Made by a program: the position numbers and the translations under genes. Positions 54,701 to 64,000 of a DNA stretch of 64,000 bases are shown one piece after another. Position 1 is the first letter of the stretch. The number at the start of each line of letters is the position of its first letter. The DNA lies in contig CAMTDV010000017.1 in assembly GCA_947069175.1 (NCBI GenBank), positions 51,531,137 to 51,595,136 of the forward strand, written 5' to 3'. The stretch comes from Scalesia atractyloides. Its lineage: Eukaryota; Streptophyta; Magnoliopsida; Asterales; Asteraceae. The notes under the pieces are model-generated. The model saw only the letters and a list, made by a program, of their open reading frames with translations, made no database searches and was not told the origin of the DNA.

Positions 54701-55274
54701 TCTCTGGTGGTGCGACATAGTCAACTTTAACGATTGCACCGAAAATAGGCTTTGGAATAGGTGATGAGTCTTGCTTCTGAAAGATCTTTAACTTCTTCAG
54801 TGTAGTTTCATCCATGTGACTCAGATAGAGAATATCATTTGGATCCTTTGCAATATTCTGAAACTTCTCATCGATTAGCATTTCACAAACCTCGGATACA
54901 TCACTAATCTTTCCTTTCCTATATTCTTCGACATGAAATTGAATATAACTCTTGAGAAGTTGAATTTCTTGTTCAGAACCAATGCAGTAACCATACATGC
55001 CATGTAATCTTGTTTGTCTCAAGCCCTGTTTTCCTATGGCTGAAAGCGTGTATAACAGCGTGAATTAGAAGCTTGTAAGGTAAATGAACACTGCCTTTCT
55101 TCATCGTTGGCTCGTTCGCGTGACCTTTATAGCCCATAGGGAAGAAACAACCCTTAACCATCCGTTCTTTGAAGATTATTGGATCATTTACGTCATCGTT
55201 GAATTCTAATACCCTTCAGATGTCTGCTTCAGTGATCAGAAATTCCTTATTGCTGACTCGAACTGCAGACTTTA
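51711..55274 (-). pseudogene. Long unknown retrotransposon ORF (about 1180 codons), frameshifted
   Basis: Read from 55274 downward, consecutive frames look like one protein broken by frameshifts near 55025, 53960-53770, 53470, 53230 and 52300-52180. The N-terminal part (FLITEADI, FFPMGYKGHANEPTMKKGS, LLIHAVIHAFSHRKTG) resembles a large hypothetical ORF seen often in Asteraceae retroelements (from memory). Then comes a lysine/serine-rich part (about 54600-54150) with SKRSKSKAEDSKK, a threonine/proline-rich tail, a coiled-coil piece (53772-53470), a strongly acidic piece (53473-53222), and a conserved-looking block (52680-52419) with KRPLAFFTRDKDKSLGDILS. No protease, RT or integrase motif is present. 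Its place between pol and 3' LTR is that of an accessory ORF; function unknown. Confidence 0.55.
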
Positions 55275-56276
55275 TGTCATACCCCGACCCGCGACGGAAT
55301 AAAAGTCGGGGCATAATTGGGTTATCACCAAAGCTCATGATGTTTACTACGATGTTTCATATTTATTAAATTCAAATTACAAATTCAAATATCCAATAAC
55401 AAAATTCATACAAATACAAAACTAAATGTTTATTCCAACGCAATAACTTATTTATTCTTCTAGGCCATCCTAAGTGTTTGTTTCCTCAACTGGATCACCT
55501 GTATCATGTGTAAAACAGGGGAGATTTGGGTCAACAAAAGTTGGCGAGTGAACCTTGATAAAACATTTTAAATAATTGCTTGTTTTATTTCATAACGAAA
55601 ATTCGTGCATAAATCACATGTGAGCAAATATATATGTAAACAATCACAAACCACATTGAATGAATATATGACATGAATGATGATGTATTTGAGATCAAGG
55701 CTCAATCAAACGGAGCCGATCTAATGAGGCACCTGATGCTCAACCCGTATCCCACGAGGAACTGATGGGCCTAATGAAATGAGTGCACTGAAATGATAAA
55801 TTTAATCCACATAATAATCACACAACAACCATTACACATTTGGTCACAAGATGATATAAGCACAAATGTTTAAATAAAATAAAGGAATTGTACGACACAT
55901 GAACACCCCAAAACGTGATTAAAACGGGGAATTTGTAGAGATTCACTCACCTTGGGTGCGTATTCTTAAGTGGTAAAGAAAGCGCACGAGTTGGGAATTT
56001 ATCCGATGAAGGAGTACTAACCTAGAAATAGCAACGTGGTAATTCGGTAAATAAATAAATTATTATTTAGGTTAAAATCCTTTGTTTAGGTTTTTAGGTT
56101 ATTTTTGTGGCTTTTGTTGATATTCTAGACCCTTGAAAATATATATTCTTAAACCTTTTATTTGATTATTTTTCTTTAATAAAAACCTTAGAATTAAAAT
56201 ATTAATATAAAATAATATAAAAAAAATCTTGTCAATCTGACAAGCCTGTCAGACCGGTTCGATGGGAGCATGTACG

Positions 56277-56352
56277 CGCGTGTGCAGAGTCGAACCCGGG
56301 ACCTCACGTTCACGTGCACGCAGCTCTTCCAACTGAGCTACGTGTCTAACCC
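56277..56352 (-). other. tRNA-like cassette 3 (H 3' LTR)
   Basis: TAGCTCAGTTGGAAGAGC on the minus strand, stem CACGTAGCTC/GAGCTGCGTG, B box GGTTCGACTCT. A T7-8 run lies about 50 nt downstream (56219-56226). Confidence 0.65.
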
Positions 56353-56445
56353 GTCATATTCTGGATTTTAATTATATTTATACACACTTTAGATTATTTA
56401 TGATTTAATTAAATTTACCAAAAAGGGTTTCAGTAATCCGACCGG

Positions 56446-56523
56446 TGCGTGCCACAGTGCTCGAACCCATGACCTTGGCGATGTGATGCACCCAGCCCAA
56501 CCAACTGGGCTGGGTGTCTAACC
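56446..56523 (-). other. tRNA-like cassette 2 (H 3' LTR)
   Basis: Stem CACCCAGCCCA/TGGGCTGGGTG with GTTGGT-type loop, B-box core GGTTCGAGCAC. A T5 run is 22 nt downstream (56420-56424). Confidence 0.62.
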
Positions 56524-56613
56524 CAATGAAACTTGATTTTATATTAACTTTATATACATACTGCTAAATGTTATAATTCATCAAAAATAAAAACTATTAT
56601 ATAACAGTTATAC

Positions 56614-56690
56614 GGTCATGAACCCGACTCAACCGGGGACGTGAGTGTCGTATTCGCACACAGTCAACCACTGGACTGTGTGTCTAACCC
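56614..56690 (-). other. tRNA-like cassette 1 (H 3' LTR)
   Basis: Stem ACACAGTCCA/TGACTGTGTG-like with a bulged arm (CAGTCAACCA on the plus strand); the B box is degenerate (GGTTGAGTCGG). A T5 run is 21 nt downstream (56589-56593). Confidence 0.5.
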
Positions 56691-57245
56691 GGTTAAAACT
56701 TAGGATTTAATTTCATAAAAACACTTAAGCCACTTCGTCTTCTCCATTTTAAATCGATTCCATAATACGTTCTTGGTTTCAAAACTCGATTAACTTGCTT
56801 GCTGTACTTTTGAAGTTACCGTAATGAAATGAAATAATATACGAACTAAATTCGAAAGTAAGGAACAATTACCGGTAGGCAGTGAGTTTTCCGGCGAGTT
56901 AATTTCCGGCGACAGGCTGCGGTTTCCGGTGAAACAGGTTTGAGTAGAGTAAACTTATGATTAGAGGGGAAAGAATTGAGCGAGTTGGATAGTGGGATTG
57001 GGTCAGTATTTATAGATTGAACAAGGGGGGGGGGCTCGATTTTAGTTTTAGAAACCGAATTGGGTGGTTGCAATTTAGAATGGATTGAATCAAATTCGGA
57101 AATGATTAACGCGGATTGACAGCTGGTGCTTACCAGATTTCAGAAACAGGGACGAAATCGGCGGTTTATTTTTGCTGATTTGAATTTGCAGGAAACCTTC
57201 ATTTTCGTATATTTATATAAGATGATTTCAGAATCTTACCAAATG

Positions 57246-57315
57246 GTGTGTGTGTCCCGGTGGTGTTTGTGTTGTGCGGTTATGGGTGACCCGGGTTCGA
57301 TTCCTGGTTTACCCC
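57246..57315 (+). other. Opposite-strand tRNA-like unit (H 3' LTR)
   Basis: CCCGGTGGTG (A-box remnant) and GGGTTCGATTCC (B box) on the plus strand, against the element's direction, upstream of its TATA box, as in G. Confidence 0.5.
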
Positions 57316-57533
57316 TTTTTTTGGTGTTTTTAATTTATTTATTTAATTTGCTAAATCTATATTTAATCATATGATATTATTAATTATAAATTGATTAATT
57401 TTTTATTATATCATTAGATTAATTATGTATGTATAAATTTACCATTTTAAACAAAATAAAAAAATTTGAAATAATACACTTTATTAATGTAGATGGTGCG
57501 GGTTTTTGAGACCCGTTTTGCACAGATGTTACA

Positions 57534-57567
57534 GTATCCCCTACTTTTAGGAATTTCGTCCCGAAAT
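57534..57567 (-). other. Polypurine tract and conserved hairpin of H
   Basis: The minus strand has the inverted repeat AAATTTCGGGACGAAATT next to the stop codon, then AAAAGTAGGGGATAC (57548-57534) before the LTR. Confidence 0.85.
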
Positions 57568-60500
57568 TTAAGTAGCAGTTGTAACTGGAAAAAGATGCGG
57601 GTACTTTTCGCGCATTGAGTCTTCACGTTCCCAAGTAAACTCAGATCCTCGTTTTGACTCCCAACATACCCTGACGATTGGAATACGACTTCGCCTTAAG
57701 CGTTTCTCACCGAAATACATGATTTCTACTGGTCTTTCGACGAAGTGCATTGATTCATCGATTTGAATGTCTTCTAGGGGATATGGAGGTTTTTGTCGGC
57801 GAGGCACTTTTTCAAGTTTGATACGTGGAAAGTGTGATGAATTCTGTTGAGCTCTTCTGGTAGGTCGAGCTTGTATGCTACATGACCTACTCTTTCGAGT
57901 ATCTTGAAAGGTCCTACATAGCGTGGTGTTAGCTTGCCCTTTTGGCCAAAACGAACCACTCCCTTCCACGGTGATACTTTTAAAAGTACTTGATCACCAA
58001 TGTCAAACTCCAAGGGCTTTCGTCGTTTGTCAGCATAGCTCTTTTGACGACTTTGAGCCGCTAGAAGATTGTTTCGAATTTGAAGAATTTTGTCGGTTGT
58101 TTCTTGAATCAATTCCGGTCTGGTGATTTGTGCTGCACCAATTTCGTGCCAACATACAGGAGATCGGCACTTACGACCATATAAAGCTTCGAAAGGAGCC
58201 ATGCTGATACTTGAATGATAGCTATTGTTGTACGAAAACTCGACTAACAGTGGGTGAGCGTCCCAGTTCCCTTTGAAGTCTATGACACAGAAGCATGTCT
58301 TCAAGGGTTTGGATGGTGCGTTCAGATTGACCATCAGTTTGAGGGTGAAAGGCGGTGCTAAGGTCTAAGCGTGTACCCAAAGCAGTTTGTACGGCTCGCC
58401 ATGTGCGTGAAGTGAAACGGCCATCACGGTCTGAAATGATGCTTAATGGTACGCCATGACGGCTTACGATCTCGCTGATGTAGATACGAGCTAACTTCTC
58501 GTTCTTGAAGTCCTCGCGCATCAGAATAAAATGAGATGATTTTGTAAGACGATCAATGATTACCCATATGGTGTCATACCCACTGGAGGTGCAAGGTAAC
58601 TCGGTAATGAAGTCCATGGTTTTGTTTTCCCACTTCCATACAGGTATTTCGGGTTGGACTAGGAGTCCTGAAGGTCTTTGGTGTTCAGCTTTCACCTTGG
58701 AACAGGTAAGGCACTTGGAAACAAAAACAGCGATGTCCTTTTTCATGTCAGGCCACCAGTAGGTGTATCGTAGGTCTTGATACATCTTATCCGCTCCTGG
58801 GTGTACAGAGTATCGTGTTTTGTGTGCCTCATTCATGAGGAAATCACGAAGATTATCGCGATCAGGAATCCATATGCGGTTAAAATAGTATAGAATACCG
58901 TCGGACTTGGTTTCAATTTTGAGTTCAGCTCCACATGACATCTCATCGCGTACGTCATTTTCTATTACAGAAACATGTTGAGCTGCCCGGATTCGATCTT
59001 TGATGTCGGTTATGATTTGCGAACATAGAAGACGAATAGAGTTCGCATAACCTTTTCGACTGAGCGCATCGGCCACCACGATTTCCTTGCCAGGATGATA
59101 CCGAATTTCACAGTCGTAGTCGTTGAGAAGTTCGACCCATCTTCGTTGCCTCATATTCAACTCTTTCTGGTTGAAGATATGTTGGAGACTCTTGTGGTCA
59201 GTGTATATTTCACACTTGGTACCGTAGAGGTAATGTCTCCATATCTTGAGAGCGAACACAACGGCTCCAAGTTCTAGGTCGTGGGTGGTGTAATTCTTCT
59301 CATGAACTTTGAGTTGCCTAGAGGCATAGGCTATCACTTTTCCTCTTTGCATCAATACACAGCCTAGTCCTTGCTCTGACGCGTCGTAATAAACCACGAA
59401 GTCATCGCAACCCTCAGGGAGTGTAAGGATAGGTGCGTCACAAAGCATTTGCTTTAAAGTTTGGAAGGCCTCCTCTTGCTTAGGTCCCCAAATGAAGGGT
59501 TTTCCTTTGTGAGTCAAGGCCGTGAGCGGTACGGCGATACGGGAAAAATTGGCAATGAAGCGTCGGTAGTAACCAGCCAAGCCGAGAAAAGACCTAACTT
59601 CGGTAGGGGTACGTGTCACTTGCCATTCTTGTACTGCCTTGATTTTTGAAGGATCGACATGAATCCCCTTGTCATTGACGACATGACCAAGGAATTTTAC
59701 TTCTCCTAACCAGAATTCGCATTTTGAGAACTTAGCGTAAAGCCTTTCAGTTCTTAAAAGTGTAAGAATGAGCCGAAGGTATCGCTCGTGATCGGATTTG
59801 GACTTGGAGTAGATAAGGATGTCGTCGATGAAGACTATGACGAAACGGTCGAGGTAGGGTTTGCATACTCTATGCATTAAATCCATGAAGACGGCGGGGG
59901 CGTTGGTTAAACCGAAGGGCATAACCATGAACTCGTAATGACCATAACGAGTTCGGAAGGCGGTTTTTGGGATATCTTCCTTGCGCACTCTAAGCTGATG
60001 ATAACCAGAACGAAGGTCGATTTTGGAAAAACAGTTGGCGCCTTGAAGTTGGTCCAGGAGGTCATCAATGCGAGGCAATTGATAGCGATTCTTAACCGTT
60101 AACTTGTTGAGTTCTCTATAATCAATGCACATGCGAAACGTTCCATCTTTCTTCTTCACAAAAAGAACAGGCGCACCCCAAGGCGATGAGCTAGGACTTA
60201 TGTATCCTTTGTCAGTCAACTCTTGCAGTTGACTGGCCAATTCTTGCATCTCGGATGGGGATAACCTATAAGGAGATTTTGCGACCGGTGTAGCGCCAGG
60301 CACAAGATCGATGCGAAATTCAACTTCTCTCACAGGAGGAAGTCCTGAAACGTCGTCGGGAAAAACTTGTGGGAATTCCTTCACTATTGGAATATCTTCG
60401 AGCTTTCTCTCCTTGCCTCCCTTGTTGACGACGTGAGCTAGAAATGCGACGTAGTTCTTGCGGAGATAACTTCGGGCTTGAAGGCAGGACATCAATTTGA

Positions 60501-62241
60501 GTCCTTTCAAAGGGGTTTCCCCAAATATACGTAGTGTCTGACCGTCTGCAAGAGGATTACGAATGAATTTTTCATGGCACACCACTTCAGCGTGATGCTG
60601 GCTGAGCCAGTCCATACCGATTATAACATCGAAACTTCCCAACTTCATAGGAATGAGGTCAATTGGGAAATCGTGATTGTTTAGGGTGAGAGTACAATCA
60701 CGTATAATAGAATTTAATGAAGTGGGTTTTCCGTCAGCAACTTCCACCGTTAGAGATTCAATGAGATTAACACGAGGTTGGTCGAGGATAGATTCGAATT
60801 CTAAGGACATAAAGCTCTTATCCGCACCAGTATCGAATAATATGGATGCATAACTATCATTGATGAGAAACGTACCGTTGACCACATTGTGGTCAGCCCT
60901 GGCTTGGTTGGCATTGATATTGAAAGCTCTTCCTCTGGCAGGTGGAGGAGCTTGGTTGGTTTGGTTTACCGGGTTCGCTTGAGCTTGGGCATAGATGATG
61001 TTCACTAGGCGTGGACAAGTGTTCCTGAAGTGGTTTGGGTCCCCACAATTGAAACAGGCTCGCATGGGTTGCATCATGGGGTAGTTGGGTTGGTAGTAAG
61101 GTTGGGCTGCGTCTTGTGTAGGTGGTAGCAGTAAGGGTTGTTGGGCTTGGCCCACCATTTGATTTTGGGTTTAGGTTGGAAGTTGACTGCGGTTTAATCG
61201 CTGAAGGGTACGGCATGTTTGGATGGTGTGACCCGCACGTCCACAACTGGTGCAATGTTGGCAGGGGTTTTCAGGAGGGTGATGGTATTGACAACGGTTA
61301 CACTTTGGGTGTGGGCCAGTGTATGGCCTTTTGAATGGTGCGGGTGGAGGGGCAACTTGGGTGATGGGTGCAGCAGTGATGGGAGGGTTGGTTTGGGTGA
61401 CAGCAAAATTCTTGCCATTTCGCTTCCTCTTACCAGTAAACTTCGAGGATGAGACTGGGTGGTTTGGAGTTGGGGTCTCAATGGGTGTTTTCTTCTTCTC
61501 ATCCTTGAATTTGCCGTTTCGAATGCGATTTTCAGTGAGTTCCGTAGCTAACTCCATTGCGGCTTCAAGTGTTGCGGGCGAAGTTCTTAAAACCGAATCT
61601 TGGATTTTCGAGGGGAGGCCTCGAATGTAGTGTTCGACTAGGCGGTATAAGGGGGTGAACAAATTGGGGATCATCTGGTTCAATTCGAGAAATCTCTTAT
61701 TGTATGAAGTGTGGTCTCCTTCCTTTTGTTTCAATGCGTGAAACTCGTCCTCTAGCTTTTTTATTTCGCTTCTTGGACAGAAACGTCTCGTCATGATTTC
61801 CCTTAACTCTTCCCAGGTTAAGGCCATGGCATCTTCAACGCCTCTCTCACCCTTTTCCGTGTTCCACCAGGTAAGGGCTACCGCAAACAACCTTCCAGTC
61901 GCGTAACGTACCTTACAGTCCTCGGGACAGTCGCAATTGAGAAAGGTGTTTTCCATCTCCTCAAACTAGTGAAGGAGGGCGGTGACACCTTCAGTCCCTT
62001 CATATTTTGGGGGATCGCAGGACTTGAAGTGTTTGTAGGTGCATTTGGGAGTTTTTGGAGGAGGGTTGGCGATGCTTTGGTCTTCTTGGTTGGGAGGGTT
62101 GATGGGATTAGCGGTGAGGGCTTGTTGAACTTGTAGCACGATGTTAGGAAGCACTGCGGCCATTTGTTTAGCAATTTGTGTGGCCAAGCGTTCGTTTGAC
62201 TTTCCTGACTTTCTACCTCCACGTAATTGCCTAGCCGACAT
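57568..62241 (-). pseudogene. gag-pol: Gag-Pol of element H, two stops and two frameshifts
   Basis: Gag starts at 62241. A stop replaces the Trp of the conserved LLHWFEE motif near 61965; a second stop lies at 61171 in the variable Gag linker. Both zinc knuckles are intact (CTSCGRAGHTIQTC, CFNCGDPNHFRNTC). From 61158 to 58222 one frame carries protease DTGA, RT FIDD, RNase H (YDAS where A has CDAS) and most of integrase (DFITEL, SDRDGRF, SERTIQ). A 5-bp deletion near 58290 shifts the frame and another small indel near 57775 shifts it again. The chromodomain-like end is readable to 57568. Confidence 0.92.
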
Positions 62242-63031
62242 CTACAGGAACATATGTAGGAAGATTGTGAGTTCAAGAATTTCCTAGGTGTCATGTGTCG
62301 TAAAAAAAAGAATGAAAACAGCATAACTGAAAATAATTTAACTACATCCATAGGACGTCTTGGGTTTGCTCATGTTTGGGCCTCCAATGTCCCCCATACC
62401 ATTGCTTGTGTAGTCATGTGGGCCCCATGACTATTGGGCTTGGTAGGATTCACATTGGTGTCAGCCGGTTAACACTCGCACCACCCGAATGAAAATCGTA
62501 AAACATGATTGCGAGATGTATGGTAGGAGGGTGTCCAGGTGTAGACACAATGACAACTCAAAGTGGGGTTAGCTCACACGATATTTGGTATAGCATGCTT
62601 TGGCCTAATAGGTCTTTCGTACTCTCATCATTAGTCCCCAGGTAGGCAAACTGGTCCTTTATTTTGGATTTATACGAATGCCAAGCCTAAACAGGACGTT
62701 CCGACTACCGGTACTCGTACCCTTCCAGTTACTACATGCCCGTCGTGAAAACTCACTTTGATGTGATTTGAAAAATACGAAATCATTGCAAAAATCATGG
62801 AAATCGTGAGGTGTGTGCTTTCATGGATATGGCATGTTATGAGGATATGAACTATGATGAGCATTGCATATTAACATGTACTTGTGAGTGTGCTTGCATA
62901 ATATTGGGTGTGAACATGAAACATATAAACATCATGAATTTTGCATGTAACACATAAACAATTAAAATTTAATCGACTATAGTATAGGCTCTAAGGGTCT
63001 AATAACCTATCCTATATCCCTATAGCCACAA
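62242..63031 (-). other. Leader of element H
   Basis: Noncoding region between PBS and gag, sharing blocks with A and G. Frames such as 62864-62670 show no domain. Confidence 0.7.
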
Positions 63032-63043
63032 GCTCTGATACCA
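63032..63043 (-). other. Primer binding site of element H
   Basis: The minus strand reads TGGTATCAGAGC, perfect for initiator-Met tRNA. Confidence 0.9.
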
Positions 63044-63046
63044 ATC

Positions 63047-64000
63047 AGTCACACCCCGACCCGCAGCAGAATAAAAGTCGGGGCATAATTGGGTTATCAC
63101 CAAAGCTCATGATGTTTACTACGATGTTTCATATTTATTAAATTCAAATTACAAATTCAAATATCCAATAACAAAATTCATACAAATACAAAACTATATG
63201 TTTATTCCAACGCAATAACTTGTTTATTCTTCTAGGCCATCCTAAGTGTTTGTTTCCTCAACTGGATCACCTGTATCATGTGTAAAACAGGGGAGATTTG
63301 GGTCAACAAAAGTTGGCGAGTGAACCTTGATAAAACATTTTAAATAATTGCTTGTTTTATTTCATAACGAAAATTCGTGCATAAATCACATGTGAGCAAA
63401 TATATATGTAAACAATCACAAACCACATTGAATGAATATATGACATGAATGATGATGTATTTGAGATCAAGGCTCAATCAAACGGAGCCGATCTAATGAG
63501 GCACCTGATGCTCAACCCGTATCCCACGAGGAACTGATGGGCCTAATGAAATGAGTGCACTGAAATGATAAATTTAATCCACATAATAATCACACAACAA
63601 CCATTACACATTTGGTCACAAGATGATATAAGCACAAATGTTTAAATAAAATAAAGGAATTGTACGACACATGAAACACCCCAAAACGTGATTAAAACGG
63701 GGAATTTGTAGAGATTCACTCACCTTGGGTGCGTCTTCTTGAGTGGTAAAGAGAGCGCACGAGTTGGGAATTTATCCGATGAAGGAGTACTAACCTAGAA
63801 ATAGCAACGTGGTAATTCGGTAAATAAATAAATTATTATTTAGGTTAAAATCCTTTGTTTAGGTTTTTAGGATATTTTTGTGGCTTGTGTTGATATTCTA
63901 GACCCTTGAAAATATATATTCTTAAACCTTTTATTTGATTAGTTTTCTTTTAATAAAAACCTTAGAATTAAAATACTAATATAAAATAATATAAAAAAAA
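63047..64000 (-). repeat. 5' LTR of element H, partial
   Basis: It matches 55275-56220 closely and leaves the window just before the first cassette. The terminal base has mutated (AGTCACACC where TGTCACACC is expected). Confidence 0.88.

Larger units (their letters stand above)
51281..55274 (-). mobile_element. Element I: LTR retrotransposon (probably Copia), 3' part, cut by H
   Basis: On the minus strand this has a long broken ORF (55274-51711), a polypurine tract and a 397-bp LTR. Element H has inserted at 55275; the remainder would lie beyond the window. The tract AAGGGGGAG and the TGTTGATAC start fit Copia-type elements. The LTR has TTCGGCCGAA-type palindromes related to those of D. Confidence 0.6.
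56022..56872 (-). other. Putative leader intron in H 3' LTR
   Basis: The minus strand shows ACCG/GTAATT at 56872 and TTTCTAG/GTTAGTA at 56022, 851 bp apart, matching the G layout. The 5' LTR retains the acceptor near 63794. Confidence 0.45.
55275..57533 (-). repeat. 3' LTR of element H
   Basis: TGTCATACCCCG at 55275 to TGTTACA at 57533. It contains a minus-strand TATA CTATAAATAC (57015-57006), a putative intron, three sense tRNA-like cassettes and one antisense unit upstream of the TATA. A G8 run sits near 57027-57034. The frame 57073-56846 spans the TATA and exon and has no domain. Confidence 0.9.
55275..64000 (-). mobile_element. Element H: Tekay-like chromovirus, decayed, runs off the window
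   Basis: 3' LTR 55275-57533, polypurine tract, broken gag-pol 57568-62241, leader, primer site, and the first 954 bp of the 5' LTR (63047-64000). Coding and LTR sequence are closest to G. The left flank CTTTA (55270-55274) would be the target duplication, but the other end is outside the window. It is inserted in element I. Confidence 0.93.

Overview
This is plant nuclear DNA made of nested transposable elements. I found no host gene, no functional tRNA or rRNA gene, and nothing bacterial. Three things point to a eudicot: full-length Ty3/gypsy chromoviruses with initiator-Met-tRNA primer sites, a plant-type LINE, and GC palindromes of the CACGGGGCCGTG kind. I think Asteraceae is most likely (lettuce, sunflower or daisy relatives), but that rests on memory of similar repeats and no search was possible.

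Layout. 1-3577 is the 5' end of a minus-strand Ty3 element (D) whose 2.3-kb LTR carries a ~40-bp-period array of 18-bp palindromes. 3808-4940 may be a decayed Helitron. A minus-strand LINE forms the oldest backbone and lies in three pieces: 50765-49664 (endonuclease), 37270-35145 (reverse transcriptase) and 5973-5505 (zinc-binding end and poly-A). The first gap holds element F, a 2.2-kb non-autonomous LTR element with TSD TTAAA, itself split by element G, a Tekay-like chromovirus with TSD GAGTG. The second gap holds element C, a pol-less large LTR element with a tRNA-Asp-like primer site. C is split by element B, a gag-only chromovirus derivative with ~3.9-kb LTRs, and B's second LTR is split by element A, a chromovirus with an uninterrupted 1557-codon gag-pol and TSD CTTAG. 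To the right, element I (probably Copia; 3' LTR plus a long unknown ORF) is interrupted by element H, a chromovirus that runs off the window.

The most unusual signal is in the LTRs of A, G and H. Each complete LTR has three tandem tRNA-like cassettes, each with an A-box-like hairpin, a B-box-like motif and a T-run at conserved spacing. They lie inside what looks like a leader intron of about 0.85-0.96 kb with splice sites conserved between families. A fourth tRNA-like unit points the opposite way, upstream of the TATA box (clear in G and H). The hairpin stems differ in sequence between cassettes but stay paired. This suggests retained RNA structure or Pol III promoter function inside a Pol II retrotransposon LTR.

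Only A keeps a complete ORF, and a microhomology deletion has removed its polypurine tract and the outer end of its 3' LTR. G and H carry frameshifts and stops, B has lost pol, and C and F never show pol in this window. The elements are related parasites at different stages of decay, not a pathway.
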